From assembly GCA_028673005.1 (NCBI GenBank), contig CM054118.1, positions 85,561,855-85,625,854 on the forward strand: a DNA stretch of 64,000 nt, written 5' to 3'. The DNA is from Tanypteryx hageni. Its lineage: Eukaryota > Arthropoda > Insecta > Odonata > Petaluridae. The notes beneath the pieces were generated by a model. That model was given only the letters and a program-made list of their open reading frames with translations, was not told the origin of the DNA and did not search any database. Positions 46,085 through 58,953 of the stretch are shown here, piece after piece. Position 1 is the first letter of the stretch; every line of letters starts with the position of its first letter. Made by a program: the position numbers and the translations under genes.

Positions 46085-47992
46085 GCCGCATCCGAAATGT
46101 GTACTTCAAGATACCATGCTTAGCCGGAAGCATGCTAGAACGTGACGCCATGATGACGTAGAAAATAGTCTGTTTAGAGATCAGGCTACGGACTTCAGAT
46201 TCGGACGCTCTTGACTATAGTGGCGACATGAACGGCCATTGAATGCATCGGATTTGGAGTAAGTTTGTCAGCGTAATGGAGGAACTTGAGATTTTGATGC
46301 TTGAGATTAATGGTTGGAATATGCACTTTGCTAGAATCTTAGTTATAATGGCAGTATGGTGGCGTCAAAATAGGAATATGGTAATTATAAAATGAAAAAA
46401 CTGGAAAATTTTTAAGTGCGCGTACTCATTATTATTCTTTTAATATTTTGGCGAATGAAAATGTGATCGATTATGTATTGAATAATTTAAATTGTTTTGA
46501 ACGGGGGGCAGTTGGTCGGTGGAAGTGAATAAACGATTAGAAAACCGAGCTTGGTCTTTCTCTTCCTTTCCTATTCGTGACAATATTTTCAATTCTAGTT
46601 AAATATTACCAAATATTTTTCTGCAGCAAATTCGAGGCAAGTATTGGAACAGCCGACTAAGAACTTTTCTGCTGCAATTCGTTAGATGTCCACATCTGAA
46701 TTTTAGAAAGCATTTTCGGTGAGAAATAGTGGTTTTATTGAATTTTATTGTCTATAAGGATTTTGTTTAAGACTAATGTTATCGTTTCAGAATAGCAAGA
46801 AATAGTTTTGCTGAATCGCGCCGAATATTACATAAATAACGAAGAACAATTTCCTTGGCTATATATTTTGTGAATGTTATGTTTCAAAATTTTGATTTCA
46901 CGCTATGGAATAAAATATACATAACTTACATTGTCCAACCGCACATATTCGTACGCTGCCTTAGCAACGTTTCGTTTTCCGGTGAATCTTCTGTCTGCTT
47001 CAATTCTTAATGTAATGAATTTCATTGTTAGATCATCCGTCCCCGAACAATAAATAAATACTATTTATTTATTATACTGAGATATTTCGTAGTTATAGAT
47101 TCGCGAGATAAACGTGGTAGTTTTTTAGTACTAAGTTGCAAAACATAATTTATGCATTTATTTATAATAAATGCAACGCTTTATAAGGTAATTTTGGCTC
47201 TTTAATTTTAACTTACAACTGCACAATTCAATATATATTACATTTAAAATAAGATGCACAACGATCGTACTTACATTTCAATAATCTCTCCTTAACTGCT
47301 CAAGTTCACTTACTAACGGCGCCTAAAGTATGTAGACCCAAGTTTGAGGCTAAATATCTCAAAAACAACTCCACAGATCTTAGTAGAAGGCATATCAGCG
47401 TGTAGCATGTTTAGTTCCGCGTTGAATGAGGGTAGTTTTGAGTTTTTAGGATTTATTGAAAGAGACGTTTTCGTGGTGAGAATGAAAAAAGCCCCCTTTT
47501 TAGAGCATTTATACGAAAGGCGTCAATTTGCCGGTTCATAATTACAAAACGGTTCGTTCAATTGCAGTTAAATTTTTATTGAATGTGAGTCATAGTCTTA
47601 ATATTACGTGTAAAAGATGTTATATCCCTAGGTTATTTCGTTTACAACATTTAATTTAATTTATGGAACCGTGTTAACTCCGCAACTATAAGACTGTGAG
47701 ACATGTGACGCAGACCCTTGGCTTTGCCTTGGGCTCTGTATTACGAATCATTTAATTTCATAAGCCTGAAATAAACGGAATATTTTATAGTGATTTTGAT
47801 ATTTGTTGAAAGCGAGCGAGGGAGAGTAGAAGACTGCACTTCCTCTGGTACGGTCTTAGACTTGCGCTTCCGACTTGGATCTTGCATGCTACGATTTCGG
47901 GCAGACTTCGGGTGTTTCCGTGAAAGGTGAAAGTTCGCTACCTACAAGGCCAAGCACGATTTCTAGCCAGAAGTACACATTTCGGACGCGGC
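46085..47992. mobile_element. TTAA-flanked TIR element, no recognised transposase
   Basis: Inverted ends of about 24 bp: GCCGCATCCGAAATGTGTAC on the left, and in reverse complement GCCGCGTCCGAAATGTGTAC on the right, both continuing TTC. The flanks are TTAA at 46081-46084 and 47993-47996. Looser similarity continues inwards on both sides ('catgcttagcc' versus 'cgtgcttggcc'). TTAA suggests a piggyBac-like mechanism, but the ends do not begin CCC; a TA-target reading with AGCCGC ends is also possible. The inside is AT-rich with no readable transposase, so the element is probably non-autonomous. Confidence 0.7.
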
Positions 47993-49443
47993 TTAAGTCT
48001 TGACCATAAGTACTCGATTCACTGCAAATGTCATTCTCAATTACCTAGAGCATAAGTGATCACTTCGTGTTTTCAGATCTCACAGATGAAGATAAAAATA
48101 GGAAATCACCTTTCTTCCTAAACTTTTGAAACTGACCAACTATCCATTGCACTACTCGTAGATACCCATTGCGCGTAGGAAGGAGAGAATCAGCAGGTCC
48201 TAAAACATATCTCGTATTTTCATTAAATTTATCAAACCAAATATGAATAGCAGCCTTTTGCAAGTTTTGGGATGACTTTACAATATTTTAACGCAAACTC
48301 TTTTGATTATTAAACGCAGAAAATGTTCAGCTGATTTATTTCAAGTAGAGTTATCAAAAGTCCTGATGAACGACACGATCATCCTAAAATGCGCGATGAA
48401 GCCGCATGCACCGAGGTGGACATTTGGATTCCGCATCAGTAAAGAAAAACGGATATTCTTTTCTCACTATCGAAAAGTAACCACTTAACACATTTACGAC
48501 TTTTTAAAAGATGTGTGGTCTACGAGTGCGATAGATAAGATCCTCGAATCGGCACATGGCAAATCTCGCCTAGGAGCCCTCCAACGGCTGGACGACCTCC
48601 TCGTTCGCTTCCTTTTGCGCATATCCATTTCCATCTCTTCCCACGAGGCTTCCCTCTTCCTCTATCGCTCGCATTTAAACTCCGTCCACGCGATAACGGA
48701 ACGATGGCCCACGCAAAGCGACGGCAGATGCATCGTCATATTCTAACGCCCGCCCCCGAATGAAATATCAGTGGTGTGGAAAGGATCCTGGTCATTCGCG
48801 GTCTCTAACCTCTCCTTTCTCTATCTCACACCGTTATGCTGCGTTCACGCATGAGAAGAATGAAAAGGAGCATGAAAAGGAAAACAAAAGATTATCGCCT
48901 CGATCTGAGCAGCAAAATAAAAGAAACTATAAAATTTTAGACGAGATAATATTCGTAATTACAGACCCAACGACTTGAAGAATCTCTACTAATTATACGC
49001 AGGATCTAATGCTCTGCTTGTTGTGCGAGAAATTAGAAGGGTTGTTCGGTTCTTCGCCCAAAACTCTGGCGTATTTGGAGGGGTTTCTTTTTGCTTTTGA
49101 ATGAAAATGAAATTATTAACGAATTAAATTAACTTATTTGTTATTTGATAAAGCTTTACTCAAAAATTTTAAAAGCGATGATCAGAGGAAAAATCAAAAT
49201 GTCTAAACACTTTTTGATGCAGCGAACTGAAGAGTAATTGGACAGTTTTATGGGATTGATAATCTAATAAAAATGATCAAAACTTCCAAAGATTCTGACT
49301 TACTATTACACATTTTTGGCTTTTAAAGTTTAATTCCTATACTATGAAGTTTGTGCCTTTATAAGGATGCAGAAATATTCTTTTTATCGTAAGGAAACTA
49401 TTTCAGATTTATGAATCGTTACTAAGATTTCTTTTGGAATAAA

Positions 49444-49623
49444 ATCATTATATATATATATATATATATATATATTAACTAAAGGAAAAGAAAAGGTAGT
49501 GATGAGGGTGGCAACCCGGTGTTGAGGGAAGCCCAGCGGACACTTACCAAGTTGAGGACCAAGCTTGCAGGCTGCTGGGAGCGTCGAAGAGACACGTGAA
49601 ACACACGAACACAAAAAGAAAAA

Positions 49624-49675
<52 letters not shown>

Positions 49676-49823
49676 TTACGAAAGTGTAAAGGTAAATGGG
49701 ATCAATGGGTGGCAACAAGTTGTTGGGATAAGGAAGCCCAGTGAGCACTCACTAATAAGATGGTTTTAAGTTGGCGAGCTGCTGGGGGCGTCGAAGTGAC
49801 ACACGTAAAACACACACACACAC

Positions 49824-49888
<65 letters not shown>

Positions 49889-49890
49889 CT
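49444..49890. repeat. Three (TA)n tracts with two copies of module D
   Basis: (TA)n runs at about 49449-49475, 49628-49673 and 49837-49884 alternate with module D at 49504-49625 and 49706-49830. The second copy matches 8830-8935 closely ('cccagtgagcactcac', 'gttggcgag', 'gtcgaag', 'tgacacacgtaaaa') and runs into (CA)n then (TA)n. The first copy is more diverged. The reverse frames of alternating Tyr-Ile here are translations of the microsatellite. Confidence 0.85.
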
Positions 49891-50450
49891 CTTAAAAGTT
49901 TTAAATTACAGCAAATCTGTCACTCTGCATATCAAATGTATATAGTCCTACATGAAAGAATTTTCCCCTTAATAGAATAAATAAATCCTACCTTTCCTTC
50001 ACCCAGTAAAATATTTCTTGTGTATTAATTGTGTATTGAGTGTTAAGTATAAAAAACATCTGCAAGCGTAATAAGTGGGAGAGGGGACACAGGGCAAATA
50101 CTGTCCCATTTTCGTAAATCCTGTTCGATGGTCTTGTATTTTATTGCATTTCGTTATATTGCGATTTTAGCAAATATTTTTCTGCCTTTGGGAAATTAGA
50201 TACTAGCATAGACACGATATTACGTACATAGAGGCTCTGACGGATAATATTGTTATATTGTTTACTCAGTAGGCAGGGGAATTCTATTACCATAACATCT
50301 TCATTCTATTCTTATACATTAATCATGAAATTTGACGGAGAACTCGTGTGACGGTGGATTCTGAAGTAAATTATTAGTGTGATCGAATCCAGAAAATAAA
50401 TTTTCGAGAAAAATTTGATTCGCATTTTCAACTACATAATTTTTTTGCAG

Positions 50451-50569
50451 CTCATCTCATTGTTGCTAGCGGCATGTTTGGCGTTGGTGGCAGCACTGCC
50501 AGTGGAGAGCGAGGCTGCCGAAGGCTCGCCGAGGGAGGAGCGATCCAAAAAGGAATCGGCAAAACTGAG
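50451..50569 (+). CDS. Secreted DUF4774-like repeat protein, exon 2 (signal peptide)
   Basis: The acceptor 'ttttttgcag' (ending 50450) and donor GAG|GTGAGA (at 50570) bound 119 nt. The frame opens LISLLLAACLALVAALPVES and continues with a charged part (EREE/KKES type) to AKL; the last two bases (AG) are the first two of a split codon. Residues about 3-19 of the assembled protein form the hydrophobic core, and VAA|LP is a plausible cleavage point. There is no in-frame Met, so it must be spliced to an upstream start, for which 42982-42993 fits. GC content and codon use stand out from the AT-rich introns. Confidence 0.85.
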
Positions 50570-53500
50570 GTGAGAGCTATTTGGCTGGAGCAGGGCGATG
50601 TTGCCAAATGCTCTTGAGAAACAGCGCAATATTTCCCATCCTCGAATGATAATCGAGATTCTCCTCAGCTGGAGAATCGCGAAAGGATAATAAAAATTTA
50701 TATTTAATTTTTCGATGTTTGAGAGTCAGAATCCAGCTGAAATCCACGAGCTCTTACTTGCTTCGCTGGAATTTTGTAAAGCTATTTAAATTATATATTT
50801 TTCTTGCGTCTAAATATTTTTAAACGGTCAATTATGCACTTTTGTGTTTTAGAGGCAAATAACTTTACCTATGTAACACTATATCAGTTGAACACTTTAG
50901 CCTTCGGAAAAGCTAAATATGCCACGACGACTAACCTTAGTTAGATATACAGGATACCAACATCATACTTCCATAATGAACTTAACTAATTGTTATCAAA
51001 ATGATAGTTGAAGCTAGATATTTTATCGAATTTTAGATCATTTCCCTGTTTACTTATTACTTAACTGATTATTTTAATATGAAAATGTGTCTTCACAATC
51101 AAAACAAAAACTCATTTGTTTTAGTATTTAAATTTATTCATAAGTTCGAGTATATTAAGATAATAACAGTTCTTATTTTTCATTCAATGTTTTTATAGTT
51201 ATTAACAAAGCATTCCAGAAATGCAATCATAGATTCTTATTGAAAAAATGTTCCGTATGAACCAATCATTAAGAATCACTAAATTTAAATAAACACATTT
51301 GAGCGCAATAGAATTTTTTGTGCAGTTCGTTAAAGTCATGAAAAGATAATATAGGGTGTAGCAATATCTTACTTCTGTATCTATTTGAATGCACGATGTA
51401 TGTATATACTTCTTTCTGCGTGCATCTGCCTCAATATTTACCACACAAAGATACACATAGACATTATTTAAGCCTCCTCACATAATTTCAAACAGAGATA
51501 AAATATTGTAACAGTTGTCAACTCCAAAAAAACGTAAACGGTGCGTAAACGGGATTTTATCGAGGAAATTCGTTAAGAGGCTTGGCAACGTCGCTTCAAG
51601 CGAATCAATCTACATTACATATTTTAATTTTAGATGCAGTTGTTGCCGCAAATGACTATCTTTCTTTGTTTTTACATCAATAGAATTTCCTAAACCAATG
51701 AAACAGCAAATGACGCTGACAAAATTAGACTCCTTGTCTTTTTGCACTTCAAACCCAAAGCCAAAGGGCCGAAATATACGACCATTTCGCTCTCGAAGTG
51801 CTTACTCGATTTATCCGCCGTTTCTATTTCTGCAAAGTGTTTACAGGAAATCGTTTAGTACCGAAAATTATGCTGAATAATCTCGAGGGTGGATATCGCA
51901 CTATTTAATAACGGTTCCTCCATTTCCGCTGCTTATGTACCTTATGACACCATCGTACCCGTTGTCTGGTTGAGAGCTGCAAAAAAGCTTACAAATCTTT
52001 CCTTCCACGTACGCGATTTTGTTTTATTCATTTTTACGTACACGAGAGAGTTGGCGGAGGGGAAAGGGGGTCCTTCCACGAAGGAGAGTGGGATGAAGCC
52101 GGAGACACGAATTGGACGCCTTCCAAAAGGAATCAAAACGTGGAGCCGCAAACGGGCTTCGAATTCCATGTCACAGTCCGTCTCTCACACATACATACAA
52201 ACACACACGCACAACTGAAAGGACAGCATGAAGAGTTTATAAATATATTCGCCGCTTAGTGAGTCATATCGTCATTCTCTCTCTCAATTTTGTGTTAAGG
52301 GCAACACTCGAATATCAATGAAGTGTTAAGGGAGAGCCTTATAGGACCTATGAAGCCTTGCGGCGCGCTTCACTCACGGCGGCCGCCATTGATTCGAGTG
52401 CCTTCTTACTCAAATATTTTGTCGGCTCATGTCAATTAAATGGCTAGTTGCGATGAGTTTTGTTTATTTTAACGCGAATGACAGAATACAATGTTAACTT
52501 CTGCACTTTGTTTGCTGAAAGGAAATCAAAATATTTGCTTATTGCCAAAGCAGAAAATAAATTTTGAATTAAAAAGTGGTTCTTAGAGAATTAGATCGTC
52601 GAAATGTTTTGTTTAAAAATATTCAAAGAATGCGTTACTTGCTGCATAGGAATTTACGTCTATTGTTCGAATCCAGTTCTCCAAAAATCGTATTAAATAC
52701 AATATGCGGCATGAGGATTAATATCGTTGCTACATTTGGTAGCGCATATATCTCTTAATCTTCACTGATCACTTCAAGGTAAAAAATCACCACATTATAT
52801 CGCTCCTTAATAAACAAGCTAAGTTATGAAATGATACTTTTCAAATAAACAATCATTAAATTACCGCTGAGAATGGCGGTTTTGTAGTCGAAATACGAGT
52901 CTTGTTTTCTCAACCAGCAATTTGATGTACGGCCAGTTGGATTTTAGCCACAAAGTGAACTGGAAAATGTATTTTTTGAACGTAAATAATTCCGTTGCAT
53001 GTCATGCACCATCTGCATTTCTCTTGGGAAATTTAAATTGAACGCAAATGGAAATTCCATGCTTATATTATTTCTTATATGAGTATTTAATGTAAATGCC
53101 GTTATATGTTTCAACATTTCACCTGATTGCCAATACATAAAAATAATTTTAAGAGACATAAGAATAAATTTCTAAGCTATAAAAGCTTATGCTCGCCATC
53201 TAGCGATATAACTAAGCAATATTTACTCAATTAACGGCAAAATGACTACTTATATTATAAACAAGTAAAAATGAAAAAGAGAAAAAATCTATTCTCTTTC
53301 AACTAATTGCTTTGTTATAAAAGTCGATATCCATTCATTTGAGTGTATCAGAGAATTAATACTTTGTGTGATTTATAATAAAAATGTGAAAAAATGCATT
53401 TTCGAAGTGTGTTCGGAACTATATTCCTTCTTATAAATAAGAAATGCTGTATTAATGAAATCATTCAGTAAATGTGAACTAAAAATTTATAAATAAGTTC

Positions 53501-53657
53501 ACCTGGTAATCCTTAAATTAATATCGCCTCCCTTAGTATTTTGAATCGGAGCATTTAAAGGGAACCTGAAAAATCTTACAAAAATATTGCTGAGAGAAGA
53601 TCACGCCGCGTTGGTGAACGGTAAAAACATCGGATGTCTCAAAGCTATGCTTAATCG

Positions 53658-53940
53658 CAGTGTTTCCCAATCTTTTCGAGTATGCGGACTTCTTTTCGTC
53701 CTCCAAACATTTCGCGGACCACATCATGCTACTACATAGTTGCATTTTACGCTCCGCTTTCAATGGAAATCTAACACAATAAAAAAGGAATACTGGGCAC
53801 TCAGCAATCGTTTCAAATTTTTACAACTGTAATTTTGTGAAATCCTTATTCATTACTTTAAAAATGCATTTGCGGAGCATAGCAACGAGGAGGATCTGCG
53901 CCAGTACCGCGGACTATTAACAACAGGTTGAGAACCACTG
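53658..53940. mobile_element. hAT-type miniature element in intron 2
   Basis: A 283-bp element with ends CAGTGTTTCCCAATC and, in reverse complement, CAGTGGTTCTCAACC. It is flanked by CTTAATCG (53650-53657) and CTTTATCG (53941-53948), a target duplication matching at 7 of 8 positions. 'gcggac' occurs near both ends. It is non-coding. CAGTGGTTCTCAACC is a very common hAT terminus in animals. Confidence 0.85.
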
Positions 53941-54011
53941 CTTTATCGGTCGCTAATGGTTAAGTTAGGATGGGATGGCTTTACAGTAGAGTACCTCTTA
54001 GTAGCCTAGAC

Positions 54012-54384
54012 CAGCGGTGGGCAACCTTTTCTGCTCGGTGGGCTGCATTGATGGCAGTGAATCCTTCGGTGGGCCGCATTGGAAATTGTCAATGCTTCGT
54101 TGGACTGGATTAACGTTAAATTACAATATTAAGAATCATGATGGAATTAAATCTTAGAAATACCTTTGAAAAAGATCTCAAATAAATTAAAAAGCACTTA
54201 TTTGCACTGAGAAATATATATGAATGGATCTCAATTTAACGCTAGACATTTTAACAGGTTTTGCTACACATGAAATAACATTTGGTGTGTAAATCAAAAT
54301 CAAAATTAAAAAAGTTTTGAAAACTACGAAACACTAGTGGTGGGCCGAATGAAATTGCTAAGAGGGCCGCAGGTTGGCCACCTA
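54012..54384. mobile_element. Second hAT-type miniature element in intron 2
   Basis: A 373-bp element flanked by identical GCCTAGAC octamers (54004-54011 and 54385-54392). Ends: CAGCGGTGGGCAACCTTTT and, in reverse complement, TAGGTGGCCAACCTGCGG. 'gtgggccgcattg' and 'ggtgggccgaatg' lie near the two ends. It is non-coding and sits 71 bp after the previous element. Confidence 0.85.
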
Positions 54385-55912
54385 GCCTAGACGATTATCA
54401 TATTTCTATTAGCCCCAAGTCCATGGATGAAAATATTTACATTAATGTACGAGTTGGGCTAAAGATCTCCTAGAACAAATCCGTTAATTTCCGGATTAAG
54501 ATGAATTTCTATGGGACAAATATTAGCTTCCATTAAATTTTGAGTTATCCGAGTTCATCCGAATTCATAATTTTAATCTCTAATCAAACTGAAAGTCATA
54601 ATGTTTATTATTTATTATGTTATGTGCGCTTCAAGTACTCATAAATGTTTATTATTGCCGTTGTTATAAAACATAAAATGTCAGTGATAGTAATCGACTG
54701 TACTTCTTAATCATGAGTGAAACCAATTCATCGTTGATTGAATGTTGGATAAAAGAAATAAAAGAGCTTTAGGTTAGGTCAAAATTCTTGAAAATCATGA
54801 TCGCGTAAAATTAAAAATAATATACACACGGGCATACACACGTATTGCTGTTTTGTTCTTTTAACGGATGGAAGAATCCTTTAATGAGTCTCAAAAGAAA
54901 GATACTTCACCCGCCCTTTTCACATTTTAATATCAAAATTCCACAGAATAAAAAACTTTGTAAATTCCTCACAAACTAAATTTGTCACGACCAAGATTTT
55001 GCTTCCGAACAACATCATTTACAAAGTTTTTTTATTCTCATGAATCAGTTCTACCAAGCTGCTCTGGAAACTATGACATTTTTCAAGTTTCCATTTCTAT
55101 CTTTAGAATTCTCCGCATTGTCTTTTTATGTGCTCAATTTCTTGAGGTGGAATAAGCATTTTTTATGCCTATGTATCGAACTCATTGCTACTACAGTATC
55201 TTAACCCTCCAAATTTTGCTAAAGACATATTGACTAATTTTCTAACTGTATAAGTGGAAGTGATTATCATTTCCCTATTTAATACCTTTTTGTGATTCAT
55301 AAATTCATCCTCCATATTTATAATTATTAGATTTGACAGAAACGATAGGTTGTAGCTCTAGAAAAACTGACTCTTCAAAAACCCTAAACAAATATAACTC
55401 TCACTGTGATATTAACGGAGAAAAAGTGGCTATGTACTTCGCCTAATTTTACAATCTCATCTCTGTTACTCTCACAATTTGCGGAGTCATCGAACATTAT
55501 TTTTTACATCTTGCGACTCAAATACGGGAGTTGGCCTGGCAACTGCGAACTCTTGATCAGAGTCATTGCGAAAATGTTTGCAGAATGAGAATCTCCGGTT
55601 GAGGCGGAAGCTACGAGGACATGCGATCGTGCTTGGTCGCAAGAAATTTGTTTCTTTAATGACTTTTATTACAGCCGATTTGTTGAAGGAGTCGAAGGTT
55701 TTCATGTGGTCCAATTTTACTTATTAACTCTCCAAATATTAACAAAAGAAGCTCGTTGAAATCCTTCGAAACAACAAGGTTTAATATTTTTCCACACCGC
55801 AGGAAAATACATCGAAGGTAATATCAAATAACATCGTAATTTAATTCAATTAACACATAAGAAAAAATAATGCCAGACACAATTTTATCCTAGAATTGTT
55901 TTTCGTTGTCAG

Positions 55913-56816
55913 GTTGATGGAAGCTATAGCAAACAGCAGAGCTAGCCCCCCGAACACAAAGGAAAAACAATCGACAGTCGCACAACCGGTCAAGGAAGAA
56001 ACGAAGGTCACCATCACGAAATCCGAAAACATCGCGGTTTCCAAGGCGACGGCGCCTAAATCCGAAGATACGGCGTCGAAGTTAGAACGTCAGAGGTTGA
56101 TTGCTGACCAAGCGTTGAGAGAGCGCCTAAGGCAAACGGGGAAGGCGAAGGAGCAGGCGGCGTCCGATGAAGCGGCACCTTCAGCGCCCGGGGCGGGCAA
56201 TGCCGACCCCGGAAGACCCAAGCCCGGGGTGAAGGACGTGCCTCCGGTGGTGTACGTGCCCGTGAGGGGAGGACACGTCGAGGACCCCGCCCTCCGGTTC
56301 GCGCCTTACGTACCAGCGGCGAGGCTCCAGCAGGGCTTCGCGACGGGAAGGATCTCGTGGCCATTCGCGCATTTATTCCCGATACTCATCAACGACCCTT
56401 TCATTGCACTCACCGGAGGATACGGTGGCGTCTTCGAATACGGACCCGCAGCCGACGTCTGCAACCCCACGAGGGACACCACGAGGCTCGACCCGGAAGA
56501 CACCGAGATAACCATGGAAGGCGGCGGTTATAAGATGATCGTTAGGGGAGGGGGTGTTGCCATCGCGGGCCCTGGTGGGGTGGCGACGGCGGGGCGCGGA
56601 GGGACGGCGATCGTGGGTCCTGGAGGCGTGGCGTACACCATGCCCGGAGGATTGGCGGTGGTGGGTCCTGGGGGGAAGGTGCTTGCGAGGAGGAAGGGAT
56701 TGGGAGGCCCGGAAGCCGAGGCTAAAGTGGTCAGCGTGGCGGAGGAGTTGGAGGGCGGGGTGGTCGTGGCGAGGGGTCCGGTGATTTACTACGACTCCTC
56801 GGAAGATGAAAAATGA
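55913..56816 (+). CDS. Secreted DUF4774-like repeat protein, terminal exon 3
   Basis: The acceptor 'cgttgtcag' ends at 55912, and the first G completes the AG from exon 2 (Arg). The frame then runs 300 codons to TGA at 56814-56816. Joined with exons 1 and 2 it predicts 344 residues. Parts: a Lys/Glu/Thr-rich, mostly polar segment (residues about 45-135); a Pro/Gly-rich segment; a hydrophobic/aromatic block containing GRISWPFAHLFPILINDPFI (about 186-205); and a Gly-rich C-terminal repeat (about 247-315) with GGGVAIAGPGGVATAG, GGTAIVGPGGVAYTMPGG and LAVVGPGGKV. The tail is acidic (SSEDEK). Repeats of AGPGGxA type resemble the insect DUF4774 family, whose function is unknown. The signal peptide implies secretion, possibly to extracellular matrix or cuticle (inference). 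The exon is much GC-richer than its flanks. No canonical AATAAA was seen in the next few hundred bases. Confidence 0.88.
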
Positions 56817-58360
56817 AGATGACAGGAAAAAAGATGCTTCCTCTCTGATAATCTCGCGCTTAAAACCTTGTCTGGCTCTCCATCCTGAGGATTTAACTCT
56901 TTCTGTTCTTCGCTGAGGCCATCAGTTTATTCCAAGAGGATTTTTCTTCTTCTTATGTTAGAAGAATGAGAAGAGTCCATCAGATAGTACCAGGAGAGGC
57001 TAACTTTCGCTCGACAGATAAATCAAATACTTTTTGATTTGTTGTGCGTTGTACTGTGAAATTCTGCAAAGGTTACTTTTGTCGTCGGATGTACTTGGCC
57101 TTACGAGATAATGGATGTATTGTAAAGAATGAATAATGCTGCTAACCGTAAATTATTTGACATTAATATAATGTCCAAAAAGCATTCATGTTAAAATTTC
57201 TAAGAATTTTATGAAACATTGATATCTTTGATGTTAAAAATAACCAAATTTTTCGCACGCAGTAGCGCGTTATACGACTGTGGTATTTGGTTTTCATTGA
57301 GAAGCCTACCTCACAAAAGAATGATTAGACATCATTTACCATTTCAGTTACCTGAGCAATGAAAGTATTTTACTATTTATTTTTATTTAAAAGCCGAAAT
57401 AATTCAACAAATATTTTAAACTTATATTAACCCATAAATGTACAAGATTTAAATGACAAAATGATTGGGCTTCCTATCGATAAAAATATTTTGAAGCTGT
57501 ATTTTTGTGACGGCTGTGTGCTGTGATACTAGCAATGGAACTGGAATTAATATCTATGCAATAGATGTGTTTTTTTTAAGTAAAAATCCTTTTGGAATTT
57601 CTCATGCGTTATATTTTATTCTAAAAATCTGAAATTAATACGGTTTTAAAAACTATAAATGAGGAAAATGTGAAACATGGAATGAGATTTTTGTTGAAAA
57701 TAATCCTACCAAACAACAGTTCTAAAAATGATTTGGTGTTGTTGAATGTGTGTCATCATGATCAATTGCCGTATCGTAATTTTAGCTTATAGAAAATCTC
57801 ATCACACCACTTGTTAAAATAGTAGATTTTACGCTGAGAAAATCTTTCGTTAGTCATTTAAAATCTTGCTATTCGGCACGGATTAAGTGATAAAAATACG
57901 AGGTGTACCTTACCTACATCGACACTCTCTCCACCTTTCAAAATATGGTTTGATAATGGTCCTGGCAACGTCCACTTTTGTAGACTTCAACTTAAAGTCG
58001 GAGAAAATAGGTAAAATATGGAAACTTGAAATGCGACTAAAATATATAGACGCAAATGACAATATTTTGAACAGAAATGCTTCTCCGCGTGCATCAAATC
58101 ATACCCATTCATTAGGATAAGGTATTGCCCGGAGTGAAATGAGTCTCATTTTACGCAATGAATATATCTGGAGAAATTTATGTTTCAATTCTTTGGATGA
58201 AATTAAAATATAAAAATGACCTCCATTGAACAAGGTACGGAAAAAATTTTGAAAGTGATTATTTCCCTATGTTGCATGTGCATGGAAACTGAATATGCTA
58301 AATGTAATATGAGAGCATAAAAATCATTTGGACATTGGGTACTTGCCACCTCCTAATCAG
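56817..58360. other. Downstream/intervening region without recognised exon
   Basis: AT-rich. No signal-peptide-like exon was seen between the stop at 56816 and the next repeat exon at 58361. A 77-codon frame at 57887-58120 has no motif. Confidence 0.5.
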
Positions 58361-58754
58361 GTCGGAAATCGGAAGCAACCAACCGATGATGGGCACCAGA
58401 GTTCTCCATCCATGGTCAATGGAAGGATTCGGGATCTTCCAGGAAGCGAGGAAGAAAGATCGAAGCGGAATGTCGGCCACATCGGCGGCAACGCACCTAT
58501 CGGACACAATAAACTCCGATCCTAAAGGGACAGTTCTCGTTCTTAGTCCCCAAGCTCACGCAGTCGCTGGTGCAGGAGGAACGGCCATTGCAAAGCCCGT
58601 GTCTACCGCCATATTAGCGCGCCGAGAAGATCGCGTAATCTTCAAACCCATGGTGTCTGCGATAGCTGGTCCCGGAGGCATCGCCATTGCCGTGCCTGAG
58701 CTCATCATCAGGAGAAAGTGGGAAGAAGAGGAAAACGCCCCAGAGATTCGATAA
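58361..58754 (+). CDS. DUF4774-like repeat exon B (terminal exon)
   Basis: The acceptor 'cctcctaatcag' ends at 58360, and the first G completes a split codon, the same phase as exon 3 at 55913. The frame runs 130 codons to TAA at 58752-58754. A polar, Met/Ser-rich part (GSNQPMMGTRVLHPWSMEGF near the start) is followed by Gly/Ala repeats: QAHAVAGAGGTAIAKPVSTA and then VSAIAGPGGIAIAVPEL. The end is charged (RRKWEEEENAPEIR). It has no start codon or signal peptide of its own nearby, so it must be spliced to an upstream exon; exon 2 (50451-50569) is phase-compatible. It could be an alternative terminal exon of the same gene, a tandem paralogue whose first exons I missed, or a decayed copy. It is GC-richer than its flanks. 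Confidence 0.7.
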
Positions 58755-58953
58755 TTGCCAAAAACGCTCGCGTTGGAATCGTAATCATTGAAGTGAGGAA
58801 TGCCCAAGATTGGATAGTGATTGACTAAATGCAAAGAATCGTCTTAGTTTGAGAATTATTTTTTTGGTGAAAAAGGCTGCTAAATAAATTGATGAAAAAG
58901 TGAGTTTTTATTTTGAAATTTTTTGCTGTTTTGTAAACTGTATGTATAACGCA

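Larger units (their letters stand above)
42994..50450 (+). other. Intron 1 of the secreted-protein gene (predicted)
   Basis: Bounded by GTGAGT and TTTTTTGCAG. It contains a 1.9-kb TIR element (46085-47992), three (TA)n tracts with two module D copies (49450-49885), and GC-richer patches at 45190-45460 and 48520-48760. None of these has a recognisable coding motif. A hAT-like end resembling 'ggggtgcgcaaact' at 45724 has no proved partner. Confidence 0.6.
50570..55912 (+). other. Intron 2 of the secreted-protein gene (predicted)
   Basis: Bounded by GTGAGA and CGTTGTCAG. It contains two hAT miniature elements (53658-53940 and 54012-54384), a partial copy of the core of the 30392 foldback element at 52863-52905, and GC-richer patches at 51880-52180 and 52350-52410. 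A 109-codon forward frame at 51889-52218 has no recognised motif. Confidence 0.6.

Noticed and set aside
49479..49980. Frames encoding alternating Tyr-Ile
   Set aside because: Translations of (TA)n microsatellites.
55896..55912. ATG at 55896 as the start of the repeat protein
   Set aside because: It lies within the intron end; the acceptor AG at 55911-55912 and the in-phase signal-peptide exon give a better N-terminus.
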